A stretch of DNA of 64,000 nucleotides from Archivesica marissinica (GCA_014843695.1 CM026400.1:11260333-11324332), one strand, 5' to 3'; counted from the first letter of the stretch, positions 47,886 through 59,437 are shown. A program made the numbers and translations. The notes: generated by a model not told the origin, from the letters alone.

Positions 47886-48560
47886 GTAAGTGGCTATGGA
47901 TTGTGGCCGAGGCTCACAGGGGGGGGGGGATCTCCATCTGGTAAGTGGATAAGGATTGTGGCCGAGGCTCCCAAGGGGAAAGCTTCTCTGGGTAGGTGGC
48001 TAAGGATTGTGCCCGAGACTCCCAGGAGGAAAGCTTCTCTGGATAAGTGGCTAAGGATTGTGCCCGAGACTCCCAGGGGGAAAGCTTCTCTGGATAGGTG
48101 GCTAAGTATTGTGCCCGAGACTCCCAGGAGGAAAGCTTCTCTGGGTAGGTGGCTAAGGATTGTCCCGAGACTCCCAGGGGGAAAGCTTCTCTGGGTAAGT
48201 GGCTAAGGATTGTGATCGAGGTGCCCAAGGGGAAAGTTTCTCCAGGTAAGTTACTGAGGGATTGTGACCGAGGCTCCCAGGGGGAAGTTTCTTCATGTAA
48301 GTTACTGAGGGATTGTGACCGAGGCTCCCAGGGGGAAGTTTCTTCATGTAAGTTACTGAGGGATTGTGACCGAGGCTCCCAGGGGGAAGTTTCTTCATTT
48401 AAGTTACTGAGGGATTGTGACCGAGGCTCCGAGGGGGAAGTTTCTTCATGTAAGTTACTGAGGGATTGTGACCGAGGCTCTTAGGGGGAAGTTTCTTCAT
48501 GTAAGTTACTGAGGGATTGTGACCGAAGCTCCCAATGGAAAGTTTCTCTGGTAAAGTTGC
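47886..48560 (+). repeat. 50-bp array seeded by the end of exon 9 and its donor, about 14 units
   Basis: Units resemble the last 50 bases of exon 9 (about 47836-47885) and carry gtaagtggct or later gtaagttactg. Near units keep gaaagcttctctg like the exon; distal units drift to gaagtttcttcat. The gradient suggests growth away from the exon. Confidence 0.9.
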
Positions 48561-48689
48561 TGAGGAAATGTGACCGATGCTCCCATCGTGGAAATCAATC
48601 TTACGAAATAACATCGGGACAATTGGTTGTGACCTGTAAGTAAGCGATTGTCCGATAAAATTCCTGTTACCATCTGTCCTTCTAGCTGT

Positions 48690-49760
48690 ATCTCTGCATC
48701 CGTATCTCTGCACCCGTATCTCTGCATCCATGACTATCTCTGCACCCAAGACTGTATCTCTGCACCCAAGACTGTATCTCTGCATCCATGACTGTATCTC
48801 TGCACCCAAGACTGTATCTCTGCATCCATGACTGTATCTCTGCACCCAAGACTGTATCTCTGCACCCAAGACTGTATCTCTGCATCCATGACTGTATCTC
48901 TGCACCCAATACTGTATCTCTGCACCCAAGACTGTATCTCTGCACCCAAGACTGTATCTCTGCACCCAAGACTGTATCTCTGCATCCATGACTGTATCTC
49001 TGCACCCAAGACTGTATCTCTGCACCCAAGACTGTATATCTGCACCCAAGACTGTATATCTGCACCCTAGACTGTATCTCTGCACCCTAGACTGTATCTC
49101 TGCACCCAAGACTGTATCTCTGCACCCAAGACTGTATCTCTGCACCCAAGACTGTATCTCTGCACCCAAGACTGTATCTCTGCACCCAAGACTGTATATC
49201 TGCACCCTAGATTGTATATCTGCACCCAAGACTGTATCTTTGCACCCAAGACTGTATCTCTGCACCCTAGACTGTATCTCTGCACCCAAGACTGTATCTC
49301 TGCACCCTAGACTGTATCTCTGCACCCAAGACTGTATCTCTGCACCCTAGACTGTATATCTGCACCCACGACTGTATCTCTGCACCCAAGACTGTATCTC
49401 TGCACCCAAGACTGTATCTCTGCACCCAAGACTGTATATCTGCACCCAAGACTGTATATCTGCACCCAAGACTGTATATCTGCACCCGTATCTCTGCACC
49501 CAAGACTGTATCTCTGCACCCTAGACTATATCTGCACCCAAGACTGAATCTCTGCACCCACGACTGTATCTCTGCACCCACGACTGTATCTCTGCACCCA
49601 AGACTGTATCTCTGCACCCAAGACTGTATCTCTGCACCCAAGACTGTATCTCTGCACCCAAGACTGTATCTCTGCACCCAAGACTGTATCTCTGCACCCA
49701 AGACTGTATCTCTGCACCCAAGACTGTACCTCTGCACCCAAGACTGAAACTCTGCACCTT
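48690..49760 (+). repeat. 20-bp array (tctctgcacccaagactgta), about 53 units
   Basis: Second array of intron 9, with variants catccatgac and cctagac. It follows directly on a short unique stretch (48561-48690) after the exon-seeded array. Confidence 0.95.
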
Positions 49761-49769
49761 AGAGTGAGA

Positions 49770-52430
49770 TTATTAGGCACATAGTCATGTATTGGTTGTT
49801 ACACATAGTCGGGTATTGGTTGTTACACATAGTCAGGTATTGGTTGTGTTACACATAGTCATGTATTGGTTGTGTTACACATAGTCATGTATTGGTTGTG
49901 TTACACATAGTCAGGTATTGGTTGTGTTACACATAGTCGGGTATTGGTTGTTACACATAGTCAGGTATTGGTTGTGTTACACATAGTCAGGTATTGGTTG
50001 TGTTACACATAGTCATGTATTGGTTGTGTTACACATAGTCAGGTATTGGTTGTGTTACACATAGTCAGGTATTGGTTGTGTTACACATAGTCGGGTATTG
50101 GTTGTTACACATAGTCAGGTATTGGTTGTGTTACACATAGTCAGGTATTGGTTGTGTTACACATAGTCATGTATTGGTTGTGTTACACATAGTCAGGTAT
50201 TGGTTGTGTTACACATAGTCGGGTATTGGTTGTGTTACACATAGTCAGGTATTGGTTTGTGTTACACAGTCGGGTATTGGTTGTGTTACACATAGTCGGG
50301 TATTGGTTGTTACACATAGTCAGGTATTGGTTGTGTTACACATAGTCATGTATTGGTTGTGTTACACATAGTCATGTATTGGTTGTGTTACACATAGTCA
50401 GGTATTGGTTGTGTTACACATAGTCAGGTATTGGTTGTGTTACACATAGTCGGGTATTGGTTGTTGCACATAGTCATGTATTGGTTGTTACACATAGTCG
50501 GGTATTGGTTGTTACACATAGTCAGGTATTGGTTGTGTTACACATAGTCGGGTATTGGTTGTGTTACACATAGTCGGGTATTGGTTGTGTTACACATAGT
50601 CATGTATTGGTTGTGTTACACATAGTCAGGTATTGGTTGTGTTACACATAGTCATGTATTGGTTGTGTTACACATAGTCGGGTATTGGTTGTGTTACACA
50701 TGATCGGGTATTGGTTGTGTTACACATAGTCAGGTAATGGTTGTGTTACACATAGTCGGGTATTGGTTGTTACACATAGTCAGGTATTGGTTGTTACACA
50801 TAGTCAGGTATTGGTTGTTACACATAGTCATGTATTGGTTGTTACACATAGTCGGGTATTGGTTGTGTTACACATAGTCAGGTATTGGTTGTGTTACACA
50901 TAGTCGGGTATTGGTTGTTACACATAGTCAGGTATTGGTTGTGTTACACATAGTCATGTATTGGTTGTTACACATAGTCAGGTATTGGTTGTGTTACACA
51001 TAGTCATGTAATGGTTGTGTTACACATAGTCATGTATTGGTTGTTACACATAGTCGGGTATTGGTTGTTACACATAGTCGGGTATTGGTTGTTACACATA
51101 GTCGGGTATTGGTTGTTACACATAGTCGGGTATTGGTTGTTACACATAGTCGGGTATTGGTTGTTACACATAGTCGGGTATTGGTTGTTACACATAGTCG
51201 GGTATTGGTTGTTACACATAGTCTGTATTGGTTGTTACACATAGTCGGGTATTGGTTGTTACACATAGTCGGGTATTGGTTGTTACACATAGTCGGGTAT
51301 TGGTTGTTACACATAGTCGGGTATTGGTTGTTACACATAGTCGGGTATTGGTTGTTACACATAGTCGGGTATTGGTTGTTACACATAGTCAGGTATTGGT
51401 TGTTACACATAGTCAGGTATTGGTTGTTACACATAGTCAGGTATTGGTTGTTACACATAGTCAGGTATTGGTTGTTACACATAGTCAGGTATTGGTTGTT
51501 ACACATAGTCATGTATTGGTTGTTACACATAGTCGGGTATTGGTTGTGTTACACATAGTCAGGTATTGGTTGTGTTACACATAGTCAGGTATTGGTTGTT
51601 ACACATAGTCAGGTATTGGTTGTGTTACACATAGTCATGTATTGGTTGTTACACATAGTCGGGTATTGGTTGTGTTACACATAGTCGGGTATTGGTTGTT
51701 ACACACAGTCAGGTATTGGTTGTGTTACACATAGTCAGGTATTGGTTGTGTTACACATAGTCAGGTATTGGTTGTGTTACACATAGTCAGGTATTGGTTG
51801 TGTTACACATAGTCGGGTATTGGTTGTGTTACACATAGTCATGTATTGGTTGTGTTACACATAGTCATGTATTGGTTGTGTTGTACATAGTCATGTATTG
51901 GTTGTGTTGTACATAGTCATGTATTGGTTGCGTTACATAGTCGGGTATTGGTTGTGTTACACATAGTCGGGTATTGGTTGTGTTACACATAGTCGGGTAT
52001 TGGTTGTGTTACACATAGTCGGGTATTGGTTGTGTTACACATAGTCATGTATTGGTTGTTACACATAAGTCAGGTATTGGTTGTGTTACACATAGTCGGG
52101 TATTGGTTGTGTTACACATAGTCGGGTATTGGTTGTGTTACACATAGTTGGGTATTGGTTGTGTTACACATAGTCGGGTATTGGTTGTGTTACACATAGT
52201 CAGGTATTGGTTGTGTTACACATAGTCAGGTATTGATTGTGTTACACATAGTCAGGTATTGGTTGTGTTACACATAGTCAGGTATTGGTTGTGTTACACA
52301 TAGTCAGGTATTGGTTGTGTTACACATAGTCAGGTATTGGTTGTGTTACACATAGTCGGGTATTGGTTGTGTTACACATAGTCAGGTATTGGTTGTGTTA
52401 CATAGTCGGGTATTGGTTGCCCACACACTG
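49770..52430 (+). repeat. 26-/23-bp array (ttggttgtgttacacatagt core), about 2.7 kb
   Basis: Third array of intron 9, two length forms (ttggttgtgttac and ttggttgttac). It runs up to the acceptor of exon 10, whose tract (tattttgttgttacag) resembles the unit (tattggttgttacaca). Confidence 0.95.
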
Positions 52431-52446
52431 TATTTTGTTGTTACAG

Positions 52447-52572
52447 GTTTAGCCGTGCTGCAGGGAAAGCTCTACGTGCTGGGAGGTTGTATCGGTCAAT
52501 CCACCGTATCCACATGCGAGATGCTTGACCTAGAAACCAACCAATGGGAAGGAATTGCACCAATGCGCTTAC
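52447..52572 (+). CDS. IVNS1ABP: IVNS1ABP-like exon 10: kelch repeat 3
   Basis: Acceptor ttgttacag/gtt, donor gcttac/gtaagc. Residues 483-523. LAVLQGKLYVLGGCIG and CEMLDLETNQWEGIAPM make blade 3. The first codon is completed by the G at the end of exon 9. Confidence 0.9.
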
Positions 52573-52589
52573 GTAAGCTTTATTGTTAG

Positions 52590-53410
52590 CATATAGAGTG
52601 TGATACGGCATATAGCATGTGATACGGCATATCGAGTGTGATACGGCATATAGAGCGTGATACAGCATATAGAGCGTGATACAGCATATAGAGTGTGATA
52701 CAGCATATAGAGTGTGATACAGCATATAGAGTGTGATACAGCATATAGCATGTGATACGGCATATCGAGTGTGATACAGCATATAGAGCGTGATACAGTA
52801 TATAGAGCGTGATACAGCATATAGAGTGTGATACAGCATATAGCATGTGATACGGCATATCGAGTGTGATACAGCATATAGAGCGTGATACAGCATATAG
52901 AGTGTGATACAGCATATACAGTGTGATACAGTATATAGAGTGTGATACAGCATATACAGTTTGATACAGCATATAGAGCGTGATACAGCATATAGAGTGT
53001 GATACAGCATATACAGTGTGATACAGCATATAGAGTGTGATACAGCATATACAGTGTGATACAGCATATAGAGTGTGATACAGCATATACAGTGTGATAC
53101 AGCATATAGAGTGTGATACAGCATATAGCATGTGATACGGCATATCGAGTGTGATACAGTATATAGAGCGTGATACAGCATATAGGGTGTGATACAGCAT
53201 ATAGAGTGTGATACAGTATTTGTGATACAGCATATAGAGTGTGATACGGCATATAGGGTGTGATACAGCATTATAGAGTGTGATACAGCATATAGAGTGT
53301 GATACGGCATATAGAGTGAATTACAGCATATAGAGTGTGATACGGCATATAGCATGTGATACAGCATATAGAGTGTGATACAGCATTATAGAGTGTGATA
53401 CGGCATATAG
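52590..53410 (+). repeat. 19-bp array in intron 10 (atagagtgtgatacagcat)
   Basis: About 43 units starting 15 bases after the exon 10 donor. Not related to the exon end. Reads open on the minus strand in all frames by chance of composition. Confidence 0.94.
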
Positions 53411-53534
53411 AGTGATATGGGAGTGATTGTCACCTGCTCATGATGACTAATGTTTGTCTCGCCCATTTTAGTAAGGGCGTCTTCAACAATTGCTTATTTG
53501 CAACTTAAAAACGATCAAATATAATGCTGTGATA

Positions 53535-53725
53535 ACTTGCCTAAGAGTGGCCTAGGTGCGAATCCCACTGGGATGTCCAATTCTTTCAAAACGAGGAAGC
53601 CATCGAAGCTTGCGGAAGGTTGATGGTTCTGCCTGGGTGTCTGTCTGTGCCTGTAGCCCGGAGAGGCGATATATGTAGTTTGTGCGACCCTCAAAACAAG
53701 ATTAGAATGAAAGACTTGTCTTGTA
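53535..53725 (+). mobile_element. SINE family F, head-truncated, in intron 10
   Basis: gcgaatcccactgggatgtc, gcttgcggaaggttgatggt, and atgaaagacttgtcttgtag at the end. Confidence 0.6.
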
Positions 53726-53856
53726 GAAATAAAGATTCAAGTCTGGAGCGTGTTTGGAAGAATGAATTTTCAGTGTGATACTTTAATATCAGCTGACTGG
53801 CGAAGAATGTCGCGGCAATATTATGACGTTGCATAACACCGACATATCCTTTTCAG

Positions 53857-54030
53857 AACGTTTCCAGGTTGCGGTAACGGTATTTAGAAACAAGGTATAC
53901 GCAATTGGAGGAACAAGCGGATGGAAATGTTTGAACGAGGTGGAGGTGTATGATCCGCAGACGGACGAGTGGTCCCTCCTGCCGCCCCTAAACATATGTA
54001 GGAGAGGGGCTGGTGTTGAGGTTTATGCAG
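53857..54030 (+). CDS. IVNS1ABP: IVNS1ABP-like exon 11: kelch repeat 4 and start of 5
   Basis: Acceptor ccttttcag/aac, donor atgcag/gtatgt. Residues 525-581. VYAIGGTSGWKCLNEVEVYD and EWSLLPPLN form blade 4; ICRRGAGVEVYAG opens blade 5 (the RRGAGV motif is conserved in the family). The last 37 bases (53994-54030) are one exact-length unit of the array that fills the next intron. Confidence 0.92.
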
Positions 54031-55535
54031 GTATGTAGGAGGGGCTTGTGTTGAGGTTTATATAGGTGTGTAGTAGAGGGGCTGGTGTTGAGGTTTATAA
54101 AGGTATGTTGAGGTTTATAAAGGTATGTTGAGGTTTATACAGGTATGTAGGACAGGGGCTGGTGTTGAGGTTTATACAGATGTGTAGGAGAGGGGCTGGT
54201 GTTGAGGTTTATACAGATGTGTAGGAGAGGGGCTGGTGTTGAGGTTTATACAGGTATGTAGGACAGGGGCTGGTGTTGAGGTTTATACAGGTGTGTAGGA
54301 CAGGGGCTGGTGTTGAGGTTTATAAAGGTATGTAGGACAGGGGCTGGTGTTGAGGTTTATAAAGGTATGTAGGACAGGGGCTGGTGTTGAGGTTTATACA
54401 GGTGTGTAGGACAGGGCTGGTGTTGAGGTTTATAAAGGTATGTAGGACAGGGGCTGGTGTTGAGGTTTATACAGGTGTGTAGGACAAGGGCTGGTGTTGA
54501 GGTTTATACAGGTATGTAGGAGAGGGGCTGGTGTACAGGTGTGTAGGAGAGGGGCTGGTGTTGGAGGTGTGTAGGAGAGGGGCTGGTGTTGGAGGTGTGT
54601 AGGAGAGGGGCTGGTATTGAGGTTTATAAAGATATGTAGGAGAGGGGCTGGTGTTGAGGTTTATAAAGGTATGTAGGAGAGGGTCTGGTGTTGAGGTTTA
54701 TACAGGTCAGTAGCTGAGGGGCTGGTGTTGAGGTTTATAAAGGTATGTAGGAAAGGGGCTGGTGTTGAGGTTATACAGGTCAGTAGGAGAGGGGCTGGTG
54801 TTGATTTTTATACAGGTCAGTAGGAGAGGGGCTGGTGTTGAGGTTTATACAGGTCAGTAGGAGAGGGGCTGGTGTTGAGGTTTATAAAGGTATGTAGGAG
54901 AAGGGCTGGTGTTGAGGTTTGTACAGGTGTGTAGGAGAGGGGTTGGTGTTGATTTTTATACAGGTCAGTAGAAGAGGGGCTGGTGTTGAGGTTTATACAG
55001 GTCAGTAGGAGATGGGCTGGTGTTGAGGTTTATAAAGGTATGTAGGACAGGGGCTGGTGTTGAGGTTTATAAAGGTATGTAGGACAGAGGCTGGTGTTGA
55101 GGTTTATACAGGTGTGTAGGACAGGGCTGGTGTTGAGGTTTATAAAGGTATGTAGGACAGGGGCTGGTGTTGAGGTTTATACAGGTGTGTAGGACAAGGG
55201 CTGGTGTTGAGGTTTATAAAGGTATGTAGGAGAGGGGCTGGTGTTGAGGTTTATACAGGTATGTAGGAGAGGGGCTGGTGTACAGGTGTGTAGGAGAGGG
55301 GCTGGTGTTGGAGGTGTGTAGGAGAGGGGCTGGTGTTGGAGGTGTGTAGGAGAAGGGCTGGTGTTGAGGTTTATAAAGGTCAGTAGGAGAGGGGCTGGTG
55401 TTGAGGTTTATAAAGGTCCGTAGGAGAGGGTCTGGTGTTGAGGTTTATACAGGTCAGTAGGAGAAGGGCTGTTGTTGAGGTTTATAAAGGTATGAAGGAG
55501 AGCGGCTGGTGTTGAGGTTGTGGACAGATTCATGT
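54031..55535 (+). repeat. 37-bp array seeded by the end of exon 11 and its donor, about 38 units
   Basis: Units of 37 bp (some shortened) repeat the exon 11 end at 53994-54030, including gaggggctggtgttgagg. The unit junction varies: acag/gtatgt, acag/gtgtgt, acag/gtcagt. Because 37 is not a multiple of three and gtatgtag brings a stop, use of later donors would break the frame. Confidence 0.94.
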
Positions 55536-55860
55536 TGTTGGCAGCTGTGCGTGCATGTAGTTTCATGTCATTGGCAGCTGTGCGTGCATGTAGTTTCATG
55601 TCATTGGCAGCTGTGCGTGCATGTAGTTTTATGTCATTGGCAGCTGTGCATGCATGTAGTTTCATGTCATTGGCAGCTGTGTGTGCTTGTAGTTTCATGT
55701 CATTGGCAGCTGTGCATGCATGTAGTTTCATGTCATTGGCAGCTGTGTGTGCATGTAGTTTCATGTCATTGGCAGCTGTGTGTGCATGTAGTTTCATGTC
55801 ATTGGCAGCTGTGTGTGCATGTAGTTTCATGTTGTTGGCAGCTGTGCGTGCATGTAGTAA
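55536..55860 (+). repeat. 33-bp array (ttggcagctgtgcgtgcatg core)
   Basis: About ten units in intron 11 after the exon-seeded array. The unit length is a multiple of three, so both strands are open; not coding. Confidence 0.92.
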
Positions 55861-55904
55861 ACTAGGAATATGTTGTTTTTGCAGTGAAATAATATTTGTA
55901 TTTA

Positions 55905-55992
55905 ACTTATAATATTTCTATGGTCCAAATGTAACTTATAATATTTCTATGGTCCAAATGTAACTTGTAATATTTCTATGGTCCAAATGTAA
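55905..55992 (+). repeat. 31-bp array, three units
   Basis: Three copies of a unit with taatatttctatggtccaaa just before exon 12. Confidence 0.85.
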
Positions 55993-56063
55993 AGCATGCA
56001 AATATTCATGTTGTCCATTGCCACACTTAAAATGATTTTTAAAATGATTTTGTGAATTTCCAG

Positions 56064-57004
56064 GCAAGATCTGTGTCATCGGCGGTAATGATGGCACATC
56101 GGCATTAAGTTCCACAGAAATCTACGACTCCGAGACCCACACCTGGTCCCTGGGTCCTACACTGAACTCCCTCAGGGCCAACTGCGGTGTTGCTGTCCTT
56201 AACGATAGACTCTTTGCTGTCGGCGGATTCAACGGAAAGAAATTCCTCAATACGGTGGAATATTTGAACTTGAGCAGAACGGAATACTGGAGCAGTAACG
56301 TGCCCAGTGATGAAAATGGTGTAAATGGTGTAAGTGATGATATCATCAAAGAAAATGGTGGCATTTGCACGAAAAATGATGTCACAATTGACCATGATGG
56401 CAGCTCTACGAATATGAAAACAAATGATGTCATCCTTTTAAATGGTGACATCAAAGAGAATGGCGACAGCTGCGCAAAAATTGATGGTAGCGTCAAAGAG
56501 AATGGTGACAGCTGCGCAAAAATTGATGGTAGCGTCAAAGAGAATGGTGACAGCTGCGCAAAAATTGATGGTAGCGTCAAAGAGAATGGTGACAGCTGCG
56601 CAAAAATTGATGGTAGCGTCAAAGAGAATGGTGACAGCTGCGCAAAAATTGATGGTAGCGTCAAAGAGAATGGTGACAGCTGCGCAAAAATTGATGGTAG
56701 CGTCAAAGAGAATGGTGACAGCTGCGCAAAAATTGATGGTAGCGTCAAAGAGAATGGTGACAGCTGCGCAAAAATTGATGGTAGCGTCAAAGAGAATGGT
56801 GACAGCTGCGCAAAAATTGATGGTAGCGTCAAAGAGAATGGTGACAGCTGCGCAAAAATTGATGGTGGTTGTAAAAAGAAGTTGGAAACAGTGATCTCAG
56901 GAGGTAGTAAGTGTACGGCTGCCGTCTCTCAGGCCAGGTCAGAGCCATCCTGTAACGGGCATGTGAAACAGGATGCCAAATCTGGCGGAAACTTTGACTC
57001 ATAA
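56064..57004 (+). CDS. IVNS1ABP: IVNS1ABP-like exon 12: kelch repeats 5-6 and repeat-bearing C-terminal tail
   Basis: Acceptor atttccag/gca; stop TAA at 57002-57004. Residues 583-894. The first 80 residues complete blade 5 (CVIGGNDGTSALSSTEIYD) and blade 6 (FAVGGFNGKKFLNTVEY). The human protein ends about here. A hydrophilic tail of about 232 residues follows: an older diverged unit (IIKENGGICTKND), ten 14-residue repeats (mostly SVKENGDSCAKIDG), then a Cys/Lys/Ser-rich end. The tail is predicted disordered from composition, with one Cys per repeat. I know no function for it. The tail frame is continuous with the kelch frame, so it is coding unless an unseen splice removes it. Confidence 0.9.
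56447..56866 (+). repeat. coding 42-bp minisatellite, 10 units
   Basis: Ten 42-bp units in frame inside exon 12. The first unit begins with Asp-Ile instead of Ser-Val and has one silent-looking difference; the other nine look identical at protein level. A diverged ancestor lies upstream at about 56341-56385. Such uniformity suggests recent expansion or homogenisation. Confidence 0.95.
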
Positions 57005-57065
57005 CCCAATGTTTACATCCGATCATTTTGTGTATTTTGTTGATCTTTTGTTTGATCGTCTGCTC

Positions 57066-59220
57066 GAGGGCTTAGTCGTGCGATCACCCGGTTTACACTA
57101 GGCATGAGCTCATCCGGTTTACACCAGGTAAGCTTAGTCGTGCGATCACCCGGTTTACACTAGGCATGAGCTCATCCGGTTTACACCAGGTAAGCTTAGT
57201 CGTGCGATCACCCGGTTTACACTAGGCATGAGCTCATCCGGTTTACACCAGGTAAGCTTAGTCGTGCGATCACCCGGTTTACACTAGGCATGAGCTCATC
57301 CGGTTTACACCAGGTAAGCTTAGTCGTGCGATCACCCGGTTTACACTAGGCATGAGCTCATCCGGTTTACACCAGGTAAGCTTAGTCGTGCGATCACCCG
57401 GTTTACACTAGGCATGAGCTCATCCGGTTTAAACCAGGTAAGCTTAGGCATGCACTCACCCGGTTTACACTAGGCATGAGCTCATCCGGTTTACACCAGG
57501 TAAGCTTAGGCATGCACTCACCCGGTTTACACTAGGCATGAGCTCATCCGGTTTACACCAGGTAAGCTTAGTCGTGCGATCACCCGGTTTACACTAGGCA
57601 TGAGCTCATCCGGTTTACACCAGGTAAGCTTAGTCGTGCGATCACCCGGTTTACACTAGGCATGAGCTCATCCGGTTTACACCAGGTAAGCTTAGTCGTG
57701 CGATCACCCGGTTTACACTAGGCATGAGCTCATCCGGTTTACACCAGGTAAGCTTAGTCGTGCGATCACCCGGTTTACACTAGGCATGAGCTCATCCGGT
57801 TTACACCAGGTAAGCTTAGGCATGCACTCACCCGGTTTACACTAGGCATGAGCTCATCCGGTTTACACCAGGTAAGCTTAGTCGTGCGATCACCCGGTTT
57901 ACACTAGGCATGAGCTCATCCGGTTTACACCAGGTAAGCTTAGGCATGCACTCACCCGGTTTACACTAGGCATGAGCTCATCCGGTTTACACCAGGTAAG
58001 CTTAGTCATGCGATCACCCGGTTTACACTAGGCATGAGCTCATCCGGTTTACACCAGGTAAGCTTAGTCGTGCGATCACCCGGTTTACACTAGGCATGAG
58101 CTCATCCGGTTTACACCAGGTAAGCTTAGTCGTGCGATCACCCGGTTTACACTAGGCATGAGCTCATCCGGTTTACACCAGGTAAACTTAGTCGTGCGAT
58201 CACCCGGTTTACACTAGGCATGAGCTCATCCGGTTTACACCAGGTAAGCTTAGGCATGCACTCACCCGGTTTACACTAGGCATGAGCTCATCCGGTTTAC
58301 ACCCGGTAAGCTTAGTCGTGCGATCACCCGGTTTACACTAGGCATGAGCTCATCCGGTTTACACCAGGTAAGCTTAGTCGTGCGATCACCCGGTTTACAC
58401 TAGGCATGAGCTCATCCGGTTTACACCAGGTAAGCTTAGGCATGCACTCACCCGGTTTACACTAGGCATGAGCTCATCCGGTTTACACCAGGTAAGCTTA
58501 GTCGTGCGATCACCCGGTTTACACTAGGCATGAGCTCATCCGGTTTACACCAGGTAAGCTTAGTCGTGCGATCACCCGGTTTACACTAGGCATGAGCTCA
58601 TCCGGTTTACACCAGGTAAGCTTAGTCATGCGATCACCCGGTTTACACTAGGCATGAGCTCATCCGGTTTACACCAGGTAAGCTTAGTCGTGCGATCACC
58701 GGTTTACACTAGGCATGAGCTCATCCGGTTTACACCAGGTAAGCTTAGTCGTGCGATCACCCGGTTTACACTAGGCATGAGCTCATCCGGTTTACACCAG
58801 GTAAGCTTAGTCGTGCGATCACCCGGTTTACACTAGGCATGAGCTCATCCGGTTTACACCAGGTAAGCTTAGGCATGCACTCACCCGGTTTACACTAGGC
58901 ATGAGCTCATCCGGTTTACACCAGGTAAGCTTAGTCGTGCGATCACCCGGTTTACACTAGGCATGAGCTCATCCGGTTTACACCAGGTAAGCTTAGTCGT
59001 GCGATCACCCGGTTTACACTAGGCATGAGCTCATCCGGTTTACACCAGGTAAGCTTAGGCATGCACTCACCCGGTTTACACCAGGTAAGCTTAGTCGTGC
59101 GATCACCCGGTTTACACTAGGCATGAGCTCATCCGGTTTACACCAGGTATGAGCTCATCCGGTTTAAACCAGGTAAACTCAGGCATGCACTCACCCGGTT
59201 TAAACACGGTATGCATGCTG
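57066..59220 (+). repeat. 62-bp array carrying a 5' splice-site-like motif, about 34 units
   Basis: Each unit is a dimer of two related halves that both contain ccggtttacac. Almost every unit ends with caccaggtaagctt, a very good match to the CAG/GTAAGY donor consensus. Units are nearly identical, with two main variants (gtcgtgcgatca and ggcatgcactca). It starts about 60 bases after the stop codon. Confidence 0.93.
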
Positions 59221-59437
59221 TATAAACCAGGTAAGCTTAGGCGTGCTTATGCCTAGTTTAAACAGAGTGAGTGCATGCCTATGAGCTCATCCGCATATTG
59301 TGCGGCAATTCAGGATCGTAATTGAGTGTTGAAAGCCAAGGAGGTGCCACAATTTATTTTTTTACATGCCACATGTATTTTAGCCACTGTAAATAATGAA
59401 TCTCGTTTTTCCTGTGTAACAGAATCTGGGCGTAGAT

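Larger units (their letters stand above)
8306..57004 (+). other. IVNS1ABP: IVNS1ABP-like BTB-BACK-Kelch gene (whole coding span, 12 exons)
   Basis: Twelve exons with GT-AG borders join without a phase error into 894 codons. Order: N-terminal 40 residues, BTB (about 41-140), BACK (about 145-260), linker (about 260-383), six kelch repeats (384-662), then a tail (663-894). Matches to the remembered IVNS1ABP family include the EWSIVAS linker motif, GGYDRGEC in blade 1, GGSNG in blade 2, WKCLNEVEVYDP in blade 4, RRGAGV in blade 5 and FLNTVE in blade 6. Known family role: the human protein binds actin, is linked to pre-mRNA splicing factors, and belongs to the KLHL group that can act as CUL3 adaptors. 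I infer a similar role. Coding sequence is 2,685 bp within 48.7 kb; introns are filled with minisatellites and mobile elements. A plain KLHL paralogue is the alternative, but the linker motif and exon-by-exon similarity favour IVNS1ABP. Confidence 0.9.

Noticed and set aside
51004..51584. Repeat ORFs in the 26-/23-bp array
   Set aside because: Frames exist only where the 24-bp-type spacing is regular; intronic.
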